A stretch of DNA of 64,000 nucleotides, from NCBI GenBank assembly GCA_046152925.1, contig JBJXFX010000159.1, positions 8,273-72,272 of the forward strand, written 5' to 3'. Position numbers and translations under genes: made by a program. Source of the DNA: CAMAUF01 sp046152925 (GTDB lineage: Bacteria > Chloroflexota > Dehalococcoidia > Tepidiformales > Tepidiformaceae). Below are positions 25,001 through 33,201 of the stretch, in pieces. Numbering within the stretch: the first letter of the stretch is position 1; each line of letters begins with the position of its first letter. The notes below the pieces were generated by a model, which saw only the letters and a list, made by a program, of their open reading frames with translations, had not been told where the DNA came from and made no database searches.

Positions 25001-26395
25001 ATGCCGTATACGCCCGCTCATGTGATCGCTGATGAGGTCCGGCTGGGACGGCGGAGCGCGCTGGCGACGCTTGAAGAACACCTTGCGGCGATTGCGGCGA
25101 AGAACGGCGCGCTGAACGCCTTCGTCTACCTCAACCCCGAAGCCGCGCGCGAACAGGCGCGGGGAATTGACGCGCGGGTCGCGAATGGCGAGGACCCGGG
25201 GCCGCTGGCGGGCGTGCCGATCGGCGTGAAGGACCTCGAAGACGTCGGCGGCTGGCCGACGACGAACGGCTCGCGGGCCTACAAAGAGAACGTTGCGGGG
25301 CGGGACTCGGTCCAAGTGGCGCGGCTGCGAGCCGCTGGCGCCGTGATCGTGGGCAAGACGAACACGCCGGAGTTCGGCTACAAGGGGTATACCGAGAACC
25401 AACTCTTCGGGCCGACGCGCAATCCGTGGAACCCCGCGCTCACGCCGGGAGGGTCCTCCGGGGGGAGCGCGGCGGCGGTGGCGGCGGGGATGACGCCGCT
25501 CGCGACTTCGTCGGACGGCGGCGGTTCGATCCGGATCCCGGCTGCATTCTGTGGGATTTACGGCCTCAAGCCGACAAACGGACGCATCCCGTATGGCGAC
25601 GCGACCTACCCGCACTGGGCGACACATGGCACGCGCGGGCCCGTGAGCCGTGACGTGCGCGATGCGGCGCGCTACCTCGATGTCGTCGCGGGGCCACACC
25701 CGGGCGACCTGCATGCGCTCGATGCGCCGGCGGGCGGGTATGAGGCCGCGGTGCTGCGGGGTGCGCCGCGAGTCCGCCGGGTCGCTTGGAGCAGGGACCT
25801 CGGCTACGCCGCGGTCGACCCAGAGGTGCAGGCGGTGGCGCGGGCGGGGGCCGAGGTGCTCGCCGCGGCCGTGGGTGCGGAGCTGGTGGAGGCGAACCCG
25901 GGCTTCGACAACCCGATGCCGACCTGGTTCACGCTGGGGGCGCCGGGCGATGTCGCGATGGTCGCGCGCCTTTCAGACGCGCAGCGAGCGTTGCTCGAAC
26001 CCGGTTTCCTGCGATTTGTTGAAGGGGCCAAGGGGATCACGGCGGCGCAGTATGCCGAAGCGCTGCAAGAGCGGCACATCCTTAACATCCTGATGAAGGA
26101 CTTCTTCGAGGAGTACGACCTACTCCTGACGCCGACGGTGGCGGCAAAGCCGTTCGTGGCCGAAGGGCCGCCGCCGACGGTGATCGGTGGGCGCGAGGCC
26201 GGTGCGGGCGGGTTCATCCCGTTCACGTTCCCGTTCAACGTGACCGGGCATCCGGGGGCGTCGTTGCCGGCGGGCTTCGACTCCGGAGGGATGCCGGTGG
26301 GGCTCCAGGTGGTCGGGCCGCGCTTCGCCGATGGGTTGGTGTTGCAGGTGAGCGCCGCGTTCGAGGCGGCGGCGCCGTGGCGGTTTCCGGGGTGA
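25001..26395 (+). CDS. Amidase (amidase-signature family)
   Basis: A 464-aa amidase-signature enzyme with the Ser-cisSer-Lys triad: Lys in GVPIGVKDLED near 77, the cis-Ser region in GGSSGGSAAAVAAGM and the nucleophile Ser in SDGGGSIRIPAAFCG. It hydrolyses an amide to acid plus ammonia; substrate unknown. It is not GatA, because the transamidosome partner gatB lies elsewhere in the window and the C-terminus differs. A Shine-Dalgarno CCGGAGG precedes the ATG. A TAAGAT box lies about 30 nt upstream, next to MITE-like element B. Confidence 0.85.
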   Translation: MPYTPAHVIADEVRLGRRSALATLEEHLAAIAAKNGALNAFVYLNPEAAREQARGIDARVANGEDPGPLAGVPIGVKDLEDVGGWPTTNGSRAYKENVAGRDSVQVARLRAAGAVIVGKTNTPEFGYKGYTENQLFGPTRNPWNPALTPGGSSGGSAAAVAAGMTPLATSSDGGGSIRIPAAFCGIYGLKPTNGRIPYGDATYPHWATHGTRGPVSRDVRDAARYLDVVAGPHPGDLHALDAPAGGYEAAVLRGAPRVRRVAWSRDLGYAAVDPEVQAVARAGAEVLAAAVGAELVEANPGFDNPMPTWFTLGAPGDVAMVARLSDAQRALLEPGFLRFVEGAKGITAAQYAEALQERHILNILMKDFFEEYDLLLTPTVAAKPFVAEGPPPTVIGGREAGAGGFIPFTFPFNVTGHPGASLPAGFDSGGMPVGLQVVGPRFADGLVLQVSAAFEAAAPWRFPG

Positions 26396-26433
26396 TCGCC
26401 GTCCGTTAACGTGCCTTTCGGAAGGTGTGCGCC

Positions 26434-27132
26434 GTGCCGATGGTCCGCCCGCAGCCCCGCTTGGCGCCGTACCTCGCCGAAGGGCTTGGCACGTTCGCGC
26501 TCGTTTTTGCGGGGCCGGGCGCGGCGGCCGTGGATGCGAACTCGGGCGGCGCGGTGGGCGGCGTCGGGATTGGGATGTCGTTCGGCCTGATCGTGATGGT
26601 GATGATCTATTCGCTCGGGCACATCTCGGGCTGCCACATCAATCCAGCGGTGACGATCGCGTTTCGGGCGCTGGGGAGGATCACGACCGAGAAGGCCGTC
26701 GCCTACGTCGCGGCGCAGCTCATCGGGGCGAGCTTGGCGGGGCTCGCGATCGTCGCGATCCTCGGCCAGGAAGGGGACGCCGGCGCGACCGTCCCGCGGT
26801 TCGAGGGGGTCGACGCGGCCTTCTGGTCGGAGCTGATCCTCACGTTCTTCCTGATGTTCGTGATCCTCGCGGTCGCGACCGACGCGCGGGCCCAAGGGGC
26901 CTTCGCCGCGATCGCGATCGGCGGCTACGTGGGCTTCGCGGCGACCGGCTGGGGCCCGATCGCCAACGCGTCGATGAACCCGGCCCGCACGTTTGGGCCC
27001 GGGCTTGCCGCGAACGTTTGGGATCACCAATGGGTGTATTGGGTCGCTCCGGTGGCTGGCGCGCTGCTCGCGGCGCTCGTTTATGAGCTGTTGCGCGAAC
27101 CGCACACGCCGGGGATCGAAGGCGAACGGTGA
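26434..27132 (+). CDS. Aquaporin (MIP), probable arsenite channel AqpS-like
   Basis: A 232-aa MIP channel of six helices with both NPA boxes (HINPAVT and SMNPART) and an inner pair of half-helices. It overlaps an arsenate reductase gene by GTGA. In rhizobia an aquaglyceroporin (AqpS) replaces ArsB and lets arsenite out after ArsC reduction, so the same role is likely here. GTG 26434 is preferred (GGAAGG 8 nt upstream); a GTG at 26425 would overlap the Shine-Dalgarno. Confidence 0.8.
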   Translation: MPMVRPQPRLAPYLAEGLGTFALVFAGPGAAAVDANSGGAVGGVGIGMSFGLIVMVMIYSLGHISGCHINPAVTIAFRALGRITTEKAVAYVAAQLIGASLAGLAIVAILGQEGDAGATVPRFEGVDAAFWSELILTFFLMFVILAVATDARAQGAFAAIAIGGYVGFAATGWGPIANASMNPARTFGPGLAANVWDHQWVYWVAPVAGALLAALVYELLREPHTPGIEGER

Positions 27133-27545
27133 AAAGCGAACTGCCTGTCGTGCTGTTTGTCTGCGTCCATAACGCCGGCCGGTCGCAGATGGCGGCGGCG
27201 TTGCTCGAGCGCCGGGCGGGAGGTGCGTTGACCGTGCTTTCGGCTGGTTCGGCGCCCGTGGAGCGTGTGAACCCGGCCGCGGTCGCCGCGCTGGCCGAAC
27301 TGGGGATCGACATCGCCAACGAGCGGCCGAAACTCCTGACCGACGCGGCGGCGCGGAGGGCGGACGTGGTGATCACGATGGGCTGTGGCGACGCCTGCCC
27401 GATGTATCCTGGCAAGCGCTACCTCGATTGGGCCGTGGACGACCCCGCCGGCCGGCCACTCACTGAGGTGCGCGCCATTCGCGACCACATCGCCAGTTTG
27501 GTTGAGGATCTCGTCCGTGATTTCGGTATCCGCCCCGCTGCGTGA
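27129..27545 (+). CDS. arsC: Arsenate reductase, thioredoxin-coupled (low-MW-PTP fold)
   Basis: A 138-aa enzyme with the P-loop VCVHNAGRSQMAAALL (CX5R) at about 10-25 and the redox Cys pair of the thioredoxin-coupled class in MGCGDACPMYPGK near 83-95. It also has RYLDWAVDDPAG, which closes the active site. It reduces arsenate to arsenite. It is flanked by an aquaporin (GTGA overlap) and by a chromate transporter that overlaps its end by 29 bp. No arsR lies nearby, so regulation is not local. Confidence 0.9.
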   Translation: MKSELPVVLFVCVHNAGRSQMAAALLERRAGGALTVLSAGSAPVERVNPAAVAALAELGIDIANERPKLLTDAAARRADVVITMGCGDACPMYPGKRYLDWAVDDPAGRPLTEVRAIRDHIASLVEDLVRDFGIRPAA

Positions 27546-28728
27546 GGTCGTGACCTACTTCCTTCGGCTGGGCTTCATCGCGTTCGGCGGGCCGGCCGCG
27601 CATGTCGCCTTGATGCGCCGCGAGCTGGTGGCCCAACGGAAGTGGGTCGACGACCAGGAGTTCGTCGACCTGCTCGGGGTCACGAACCTGATCCCCGGCC
27701 CGAATTCGACCGAGATGTCGATGCACCTTGGGGCGCTGCGGGCGGGGCGTTGGGGGCTTTGGCTGGGCGGGCTCGCTTTCATCCTCCCCGCGGTCGCGAT
27801 CGTGTTGGCGCTGGCTTGGGGATACGTCCGTTACGGCGACCGGCCGGCTGTGGAAGGGCTGCTGTTCGGCGTCCAGCCGGTGGTGCTCGCGATCATCGTC
27901 CAAGCGATTTGGGGGCTGCGGAAGGCGGCCGTGAAAGGGCCGGCGACGCTGCTGGTCGTGCTGGGGGCTGTCGCGCTCGTAGCTGCTGGCGTTAACCAGC
28001 TTGTGGTCCTCTTGGGGGCGGGTGTTCTGTTGCTGGCGCTCTACGCCGCCCGCCGGGGGAGAGCGACGGGCGGCTGGCCAGCGGCCGTGGCCGCCGGATG
28101 GTCGCGTTTCGCCACAGTGGTGGAGCGATTGACGGGGCTGAAGCTCGCGGTCGTGGGTTTTGGCGGCGTGACACCGGCCGTTTGGAGCGCCACGCCGGCC
28201 GGCTACAGCGCCATGGAGCTCTTTCTCGTCTTCCTCAAGATTGGTGGGTTGCTCTATGGCAGCGGCTACGTGCTCGTGTCGTTCATGCAGGCGGACTTGG
28301 TCGATGCCCGAGGCTGGCTGACGCAACAGGAGCTGCTCGACGCGATCGCCGTCGGGCAGTTCACGCCGGGGCCGCTGTTTTCGAGCGCGACCTTCGCCGG
28401 GTACGTGATCGATGGCTGGCGCGGCGCCGCGCTGGCGACGGCCGGGATTTTCTTGCCGTCGTTCGCGTTCGTGGCGATTACGCACCCGCTCGTGCCACGT
28501 CTGCGCCGGACGCCGTGGGCGGCGCCGTTTCTGGATGGGGTGAACGCCGCCGCGGTTGGCCTGATGGGCCTCGTGACCTTCGACCTCGCTCGAGAGGTGA
28601 CGGGAGACGTGACTCAGGTGGCGATCTTGGCGGCGGCGGCCGTCGTGCTCGTGCGCTGGAGCCCGAACAGCGCCTTCTTGGTGCTTGGGGGCGCGCTGGC
28701 TGGGCTGCTCCATCGCGCGTTCATCTGA
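27517..28728 (+). CDS. chrA: Chromate transporter, long (two-domain) CHR family
   Basis: A 403-aa, 10-helix protein made of two CHR halves. The first has LGFIAFGGPAAHVALM and NLIPGPNSTEM, the second KIGGLLYGSGYVLVSFM and AIAVGQFTPGPLFSS. These GGP...PGP motifs are the family signature. It takes chromate out of the cell, or possibly sulfate in. The GTG 27517 lies 29 bp inside arsC. Confidence 0.9.
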   Translation: MISVSAPLREVVTYFLRLGFIAFGGPAAHVALMRRELVAQRKWVDDQEFVDLLGVTNLIPGPNSTEMSMHLGALRAGRWGLWLGGLAFILPAVAIVLALAWGYVRYGDRPAVEGLLFGVQPVVLAIIVQAIWGLRKAAVKGPATLLVVLGAVALVAAGVNQLVVLLGAGVLLLALYAARRGRATGGWPAAVAAGWSRFATVVERLTGLKLAVVGFGGVTPAVWSATPAGYSAMELFLVFLKIGGLLYGSGYVLVSFMQADLVDARGWLTQQELLDAIAVGQFTPGPLFSSATFAGYVIDGWRGAALATAGIFLPSFAFVAITHPLVPRLRRTPWAAPFLDGVNAAAVGLMGLVTFDLAREVTGDVTQVAILAAAAVVLVRWSPNSAFLVLGGALAGLLHRAFI

Positions 28729-30058
28729 GCATGCGGCGGGCGATTCGTTCGGCGGCCTCGCGGTCGCCGGGGCGGAGGTCGCCATCGAGGACGAGGGCGC
28801 TGAGCCGCTCCTTGATCGGGCGGATCCAGGGGCCCGGCTCTTTGTCGAAGAGGGCGACGAGGTCGTCGCCCGAGAGCGGGCTTTCGGCGCGAAGGGCGGC
28901 GGCCTCGGCCTCGGTGACTTCGAGGCAGAGGCGCTCCAGCCGGTCGTGGTACTCGGTGTCGTCGTAGGTGTGGCTCGCGTTGTCCGCGCGCTTGAGCGCG
29001 ATGAGGTCGGCCCAGTGGCCTTCGCTTTTGGCGATGAAGCGGCGGAGGCTGCGGCGGTCGTCGAGGTTGGGACGGTCCATATGCCGCCGGACGAGGAGGG
29101 TGATCGTCCGCGCGTCCTGTTTGGCGACCTTGAGCCGGGCGAGCAGCCCCTCGGCCAAGTCGGCCCCGACGGTGTCGTGCCGGTAGAACCCCCACTCACC
29201 GTTGTTTTTGGTGTGCCGGACGTAGGGCTTCCCGAGGTCGTGGAGGAGCGCGGCCCACCGGCGTACGCGGCCTTGCGGGCCTCCTGGACCGATCGCCGCG
29301 ACGGTCGCGAGCGTGTGGCCCCAGACGTCGAACTGATGGAAGCGGTTCTGGGCGCATCCGGGCATGCCGGCGAGCTCGGGAAGGACGACGGCGAGCGCGC
29401 CGGTCGCCTCGAGGACATCGAGTCCGCGTGCTGGTGCGGGGCCCTGGAGGAGCTTATCGAGCTCGGCGGTGACCCGTTCCTGAGAGAGGGTCGCGAGGAG
29501 GGGGGCCGTGGCTTTCATGCCCGCGAGCGTCGCGTCTTCGATCGCAAAATCGAGTTGGCTCGCGAAACGGAGGCCCCGGAGGATGCGCAGGGGGTCTTCG
29601 CGGAAGCGGGCGGCGGGCTCGCCGACGGCGCGGATGAGGCCCGCCGCGAGGTCGGCAGCGCTGCCGAAGAGGTCCAGGACCTCGCCGGTGGCGGCGTTGC
29701 GGGCGAGCGCGTTGATCGTGAAATCACGGCGGGCGAGGTCTTCTTCGATCGTCTGGCCAAAGCGGACATCTGGCCAGCGCGTCCCAGCCTCGTAGGAGTC
29801 GCCCCGGAAGGTGGTGACCTCGCTCCAGAGGCCGTCGAGCCTGACGCCGATCGTCCCGAAGCGCTTGCCGACGGTGACGACATGGCGGCCGAGCGAGCGG
29901 GCGAGCTCTTCGACGACGTCGGGGAGGGCGTCGGTCGCGAAGTCTTCGTCGTGGCCGCCGAGGCGGAGGAGCTCATCGCGGAGCGCGCCGCCAACCGTCC
30001 AGAGCTGGTATCCGGCGGCCGTGATCGCGGCGACGAACAGGGTGCGCTCGGCGTTCAT
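28721..30058 (-). CDS. cca: tRNA nucleotidyltransferase/CCA-adding enzyme with HD domain
   Basis: A 445-aa class II nucleotidyltransferase. It has GGALRD at about 23-28, the DxD metal motif in GGHDEDFATDALP, RRDFTINALA and the template-like RILRGLRFASQ. The HD domain follows (LLHDLGKPYV near 270), as in many bacterial CCA/poly(A) polymerases. It builds or repairs the tRNA 3' CCA end. It overlaps the Nudix gene by ATGA and ends 8 bp inside the chromate transporter. Confidence 0.92.
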   Translation of the reverse strand: MNAERTLFVAAITAAGYQLWTVGGALRDELLRLGGHDEDFATDALPDVVEELARSLGRHVVTVGKRFGTIGVRLDGLWSEVTTFRGDSYEAGTRWPDVRFGQTIEEDLARRDFTINALARNAATGEVLDLFGSAADLAAGLIRAVGEPAARFREDPLRILRGLRFASQLDFAIEDATLAGMKATAPLLATLSQERVTAELDKLLQGPAPARGLDVLEATGALAVVLPELAGMPGCAQNRFHQFDVWGHTLATVAAIGPGGPQGRVRRWAALLHDLGKPYVRHTKNNGEWGFYRHDTVGADLAEGLLARLKVAKQDARTITLLVRRHMDRPNLDDRRSLRRFIAKSEGHWADLIALKRADNASHTYDDTEYHDRLERLCLEVTEAEAAALRAESPLSGDDLVALFDKEPGPWIRPIKERLSALVLDGDLRPGDREAAERIARRMLR

Positions 30059-30531
30059 CGCTCGTCTTCGGGGGGCTCGCCACGGGCGCGTGCCGCGGCG
30101 CGGATCGTCCGGGCGACTTCGCTCGCGAGCACGATGGCGGCGTGCGGGATGGCGCGCGCCGCCAAGGTCTCGGGGTCGAGGAAGCGGGCAATGAAGGCCT
30201 CCGGGGTGTACCAGCGGGCGACGACGTGCTCGTCGTTGAGGGCGGGTTCGGCTCCGTCGGGGCAGCGGGCGTTATAGACGAGCGTGTGGGCGGTGGCGCC
30301 GTCGTGGTCGTAGGACATGACGTCGGCGATTGCCAAGGCATCGGGTTCGACGACGATCCCGGTTTCCTCGCGAAGCTCGCGCGCGGCTGCTTGGGCGGGG
30401 CGTTCGCCGGGCTCGACGTGGCCGCCGGGCAAGAACCAGCCACCGGAGGCAAACCCGCCGGAACGCTTCATTACAAGGATTTCGGCGCCGCGCCAGAGGG
30501 CGACGGACGCGCTGAGCTCGAAGCCGTCCAT
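30055..30531 (-). CDS. Nudix hydrolase (MutT-like)
   Basis: A 158-aa Nudix protein. Its box GGHVEPGERPAQAAARELRE, ending ETG, at about 36-58 is complete (GX5EX7REUXEEXGU). It hydrolyses a nucleoside diphosphate linked to X; substrate unknown. ATG 30531 is chosen because a TACACT box lies 6 nt upstream; a longer frame to 30612 has no sensible sequence. It overlaps the CCA-adding enzyme gene. Confidence 0.88.
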   Translation of the reverse strand: MDGFELSASVALWRGAEILVMKRSGGFASGGWFLPGGHVEPGERPAQAAARELREETGIVVEPDALAIADVMSYDHDGATAHTLVYNARCPDGAEPALNDEHVVARWYTPEAFIARFLDPETLAARAIPHAAIVLASEVARTIRAAARARGEPPEDER

Positions 30532-30537
30532 CGCAAG

Positions 30538-30543
30538 AGTGTA
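30538..30543 (-). promoter_or_regulatory. -10 box of a leaderless transcript
   Basis: TACACT on the minus strand ends 6 nt before ATG 30531 of the Nudix-cca operon. Confidence 0.5.
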
Positions 30544-30632
30544 CGTCACGGGGGTGCGAATCCGCGGCTGACCCCTGTTCGCCACTCGGACGGCGGTCGA
30601 TCCGTATGACAAGACACTGCGGGTAGAAGCCG

Positions 30633-31430
30633 ATGAAACTGACTAAAGCAAAGGCAGAGGCGCCCAAGGCGGGTGCTTCACGGTTCACCAACTTGGCTCC
30701 GGTGCAGCGGTTCAAGGGTGAGTTCTTCATCCTCGGGCTCGCCATCGCTGTTGGCGTGTTGGCCGTCTTCGGCCCCATGGCCGCGTTCTATGTGACGATC
30801 ACGCTGGCGCTGCTCCAGGTGTACCTGCTCCGCAATCAACGATTGACGGCGGAGAGCGCTTCAACGGAGCTGAAGAAGGCCCAGGCGGAGAGCCAGGCGT
30901 GGGAGGCCACCGCCAACCAGTTCATGAACGAGCTCTCGTCACTCAAAACGCAGGCTTCGATGCAAGACGCTGAGACCGGGCTCGGGAACGTCCGCCAGTT
31001 TGAGGCGGACTTCGGCAAGCAGGTGGCGCGCAACCACCGCAAGGATGAACCGTTCTCCGTCTTGCTACTTCAGGTGCGCGACACCGACCACCCGGACCTC
31101 GAACTTGATGCTGAGGCCCTGAGCGCGTCTGCGGAGCACCTCGCGGACAGCACGCGAGCCGAAGACACGATCTGCCGCGTCGCGCGCCGCGGGTTCGCGA
31201 TCATCCTGGAGAATTGCGACCGTCGCGGGGCGGAGGCGTACTTTGAGCGCTGCCGCCGCCGTTTCGACGAGTTGCCGGTGAACAGCCACGGCCGCGACCT
31301 GGTCGTCTCGTTGGCGGGCGGCGTGGCCGAATACGACCCAGCGATGACGGACTTCCAGGGCATCCTGCGGGCAGCGGCGCAAAACCTGCATGCTCGCGGC
31401 CGGATGCGGACGCAGGTGCGGAGCGCATAG
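30633..31430 (+). CDS. Membrane protein with a degenerate GGDEF domain
   Basis: A 265-aa protein with two close TM helices (about 30-68), a coiled-coil (about 72-105) and a GGDEF-like domain from about 110 (DAETGLGNVRQFEADF onward). The catalytic GG(D/E)EF loop is RRGFA, so diguanylate cyclase activity is unlikely. Later GGVAEYDP is the normal strand after the active site. It may bind or sense nucleotides, or act by dimerisation. It lies just upstream of a structured RNA. Confidence 0.65.
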   Translation: MKLTKAKAEAPKAGASRFTNLAPVQRFKGEFFILGLAIAVGVLAVFGPMAAFYVTITLALLQVYLLRNQRLTAESASTELKKAQAESQAWEATANQFMNELSSLKTQASMQDAETGLGNVRQFEADFGKQVARNHRKDEPFSVLLLQVRDTDHPDLELDAEALSASAEHLADSTRAEDTICRVARRGFAIILENCDRRGAEAYFERCRRRFDELPVNSHGRDLVVSLAGGVAEYDPAMTDFQGILRAAAQNLHARGRMRTQVRSA

Positions 31431-31464
31431 CGATTCCGCAGGCCGGCACTATTTGCGGGCGCGG

Positions 31465-31650
31465 CGTTGCCTCAGAGCCCGGAACGGCAGTGACGGGGCC
31501 GTGCCGACGCACGCGTGCGGCCGGCGAGGCGGCCCGGTTCAGAGAACGCTACCGGTTGTGCGTACCACCGGAAGAAATCGCGGCCCCGTCGCTCATCCGC
31601 TCCGGGCTCTGATTGGCCGGAGCGCGGGCCCCCGTGACTGGGGGCCTTTT
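31465..31650 (+). ncRNA. Structured RNA, 6S RNA (ssrS) candidate
   Basis: A long closing stem pairs AGAGCCCGGA (31474-31483) with TCCGGGCTCT (31601-31610), then GTGACGGGGCC (31490-31500) with GGCCCCGTCGC (31582-31592), leaving internal bulges. An apical part of about 80 nt holds hairpins such as CCGGT...ACCGG (31552-31569). About 17 nt later comes an intrinsic terminator. The total of about 185 nt and the long bulged hairpin agree with 6S RNA. SRP RNA, RNase P RNA and tRNA hallmarks are absent. The identity is inference. Confidence 0.4.
31627..31650 (+). terminator. Rho-independent terminator
   Basis: GGCCCCC (31627-31633), loop GTGACT, GGGGGCC (31640-31646) and TTTT. The only strong intrinsic terminator I see in the window. 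Confidence 0.8.
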
Positions 31651-31667
31651 CGCGTGGCTCTGGGCGA

Positions 31668-32357
31668 CTAGGGGCGCTCCATCACGAACAGGCCGTGCCC
31701 AACCTCCCCGCGTTCGTAGGACCGGACCAACCCGGCGACGTGGTCGAGTTGGCGGAGGTAGCCGCGTTTGCTATAGCGCGCTTCGAACCAGGGCCGCCGC
31801 GCCACGAGCTCCGCCTCGACGCGCCGCCACGTCTGGAGCGCCTCAAGATGGAGCGGCTTGTGGGCGGCGAGGCGCCAACCGAACTCGCCCAGCTCATCGA
31901 AGAAGGCTTCGACACCTCCGCGGACGTCCATGGGCGCCTCCGTGCAGAGGCAGAGCGTCGCGTTGGCCGCTGCGACGCGGCTGAGCTCGCGGAGCGGCAA
32001 GGCGCTTTCGAGCGACCACACGCTCTGGAAGGCAGCATCACTGAACGGCAGGCGCTGGGCGGCGGCGGTCATCCACGCGACCTTATCGCCGCCAGGCAGA
32101 CCGCAGCCGGCTTCGAGGAATCCGGGGTTGAGGTCGACGGCGACGGCGCGCGCGCCGCACTCCGTTGCCGCTGTCCGGGCCGCGGCGCCCACGAACGCCC
32201 CGGCGTCGAGCATCCGGTGGCCTGGGGCGAGGCCGGCGCGGGCGAGGAGCCAGCGCGTCGCCCCCGCCCCGCCGACATGGTTGTGCTCGCCGAGGAGGTC
32301 CACCCACCAGGCGGGGTATTCCTCGCCGAGCCGGGCGAGGGCTGTTTCCGGCTTCAC
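31668..32357 (-). CDS. SAM-dependent methyltransferase (class I)
   Basis: A 229-aa Rossmann methyltransferase. Motif I is MLDAGAFVGAAARTAA at about 48-63, a variant without the full GxGxG. Motif II contains AVDLNPGF, and a later FSDAAFQSVWSLESAL segment is the UbiE-like post-II strand. Substrate unknown. The GTG at 32357 overlaps the GNAT stop (GTGA). The gene ends near the ncRNA terminator, convergent to it. Confidence 0.75.
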   Translation of the reverse strand: MKPETALARLGEEYPAWWVDLLGEHNHVGGAGATRWLLARAGLAPGHRMLDAGAFVGAAARTAATECGARAVAVDLNPGFLEAGCGLPGGDKVAWMTAAAQRLPFSDAAFQSVWSLESALPLRELSRVAAANATLCLCTEAPMDVRGGVEAFFDELGEFGWRLAAHKPLHLEALQTWRRVEAELVARRPWFEARYSKRGYLRQLDHVAGLVRSYERGEVGHGLFVMERP

Positions 32358-33163
32358 GGCCGCCGTTTCGCGGGTTGGGGGTGGTAAAGGTAGGGGGTGC
32401 TGGTGGTCGCGGGTTCGAAGCCGAGCTGGCCATAGAGCGGCGCGCTGAGTTTGCTGGAATGGAGCAGGGCCCAGCGGCGACCTTCCCGATGGACGAGGGC
32501 CGCGGCCTGGGAGGCGAGCGCCAGCCCGACGCCGATGCCGCGAGCTTCCGGCACGGTCGCGAGGTGGTAGATCGCCCCCGCCGGCCCATCGAGGAAGACC
32601 ATGGCGGTGCCGACGGGGCGGCCCTCCCGCCAGGCAATCAGCAGCCGGAAGGCGCTCCCTGGCCCGATCCCGGTGCGCGCGTAGACGGACGCATGCCACC
32701 GGAACCCGGCCGAGAGGCCAATCGAGCGGGCGTAGGTCTGTTGCCAACTTTCGAGGCTGATTTCGTTCTCGACTTCGTACACCGCTAGACCATCGGGGCC
32801 CGGCACAGCGCGAAGCGCTTCCGGCGCCACGGCCAACACGGGCGCGGCCGGTTCTTGCGCCTTCAAGCCCCAGTTGCTGAGGATCGTGGCGATCTCTGGG
32901 GGGTCGCTTGGCCGGAGGTGGATGAGACACGGGACTTTCCGGCCGCGGAACTGGCGGAGCACGCTCGCGAGCATGGCTTCGACATCGTCGCCGGGGCGAA
33001 TGGCCGCGACGCCATTGAAGCCAGCGACGGGGACGCCGGTGAGATACCAGCTGATCTGTCCGCCGGCGTGCCATTCGGACCCGGGGAGCGCCTTGGTCAG
33101 CGCGCTCAGGAACGCACGCGGGCTCTCATCCGCGAGCTGCTGGAGGTCGTCGATGGCTGCCAC
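32354..33163 (-). CDS. GNAT-family N-acetyltransferase
   Basis: A 269-aa protein. The N-terminal half is a diverged acetyltransferase-like domain, the C-terminal half a full GNAT domain with the acetyl-CoA loop ATVPEARGIGVGLALASQA near 210-228. The substrate is unknown. GTG 33163 lies exactly 6 nt after a TACAAT box, so the long upstream frame is not used. It overlaps a methyltransferase gene. Confidence 0.8.
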   Translation of the reverse strand: MAAIDDLQQLADESPRAFLSALTKALPGSEWHAGGQISWYLTGVPVAGFNGVAAIRPGDDVEAMLASVLRQFRGRKVPCLIHLRPSDPPEIATILSNWGLKAQEPAAPVLAVAPEALRAVPGPDGLAVYEVENEISLESWQQTYARSIGLSAGFRWHASVYARTGIGPGSAFRLLIAWREGRPVGTAMVFLDGPAGAIYHLATVPEARGIGVGLALASQAAALVHREGRRWALLHSSKLSAPLYGQLGFEPATTSTPYLYHPQPAKRRP

Positions 33164-33169
33164 AGGCCG

Positions 33170-33175
33170 ATTGTA
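33170..33175 (-). promoter_or_regulatory. -10 box of a leaderless transcript
   Basis: TACAAT on the minus strand ends 6 nt before GTG 33163. Confidence 0.5.
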
Positions 33176-33201
33176 CGGCGGAAGGCCCAGTCCAGCGCGG
33201 G

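Noticed and set aside
25001..26395. gatA (transamidosome amidase) for the gatB in the window
   Set aside because: It lies 25 kb away in another context, and its C-terminal half is not GatA-like.
31465..31650. SRP RNA, RNase P RNA, tmRNA or tRNA
   Set aside because: None of their conserved cores (for example GGUCAGG with GGAAGCAGC, or a T-loop GGTTCGAATCC) is present.
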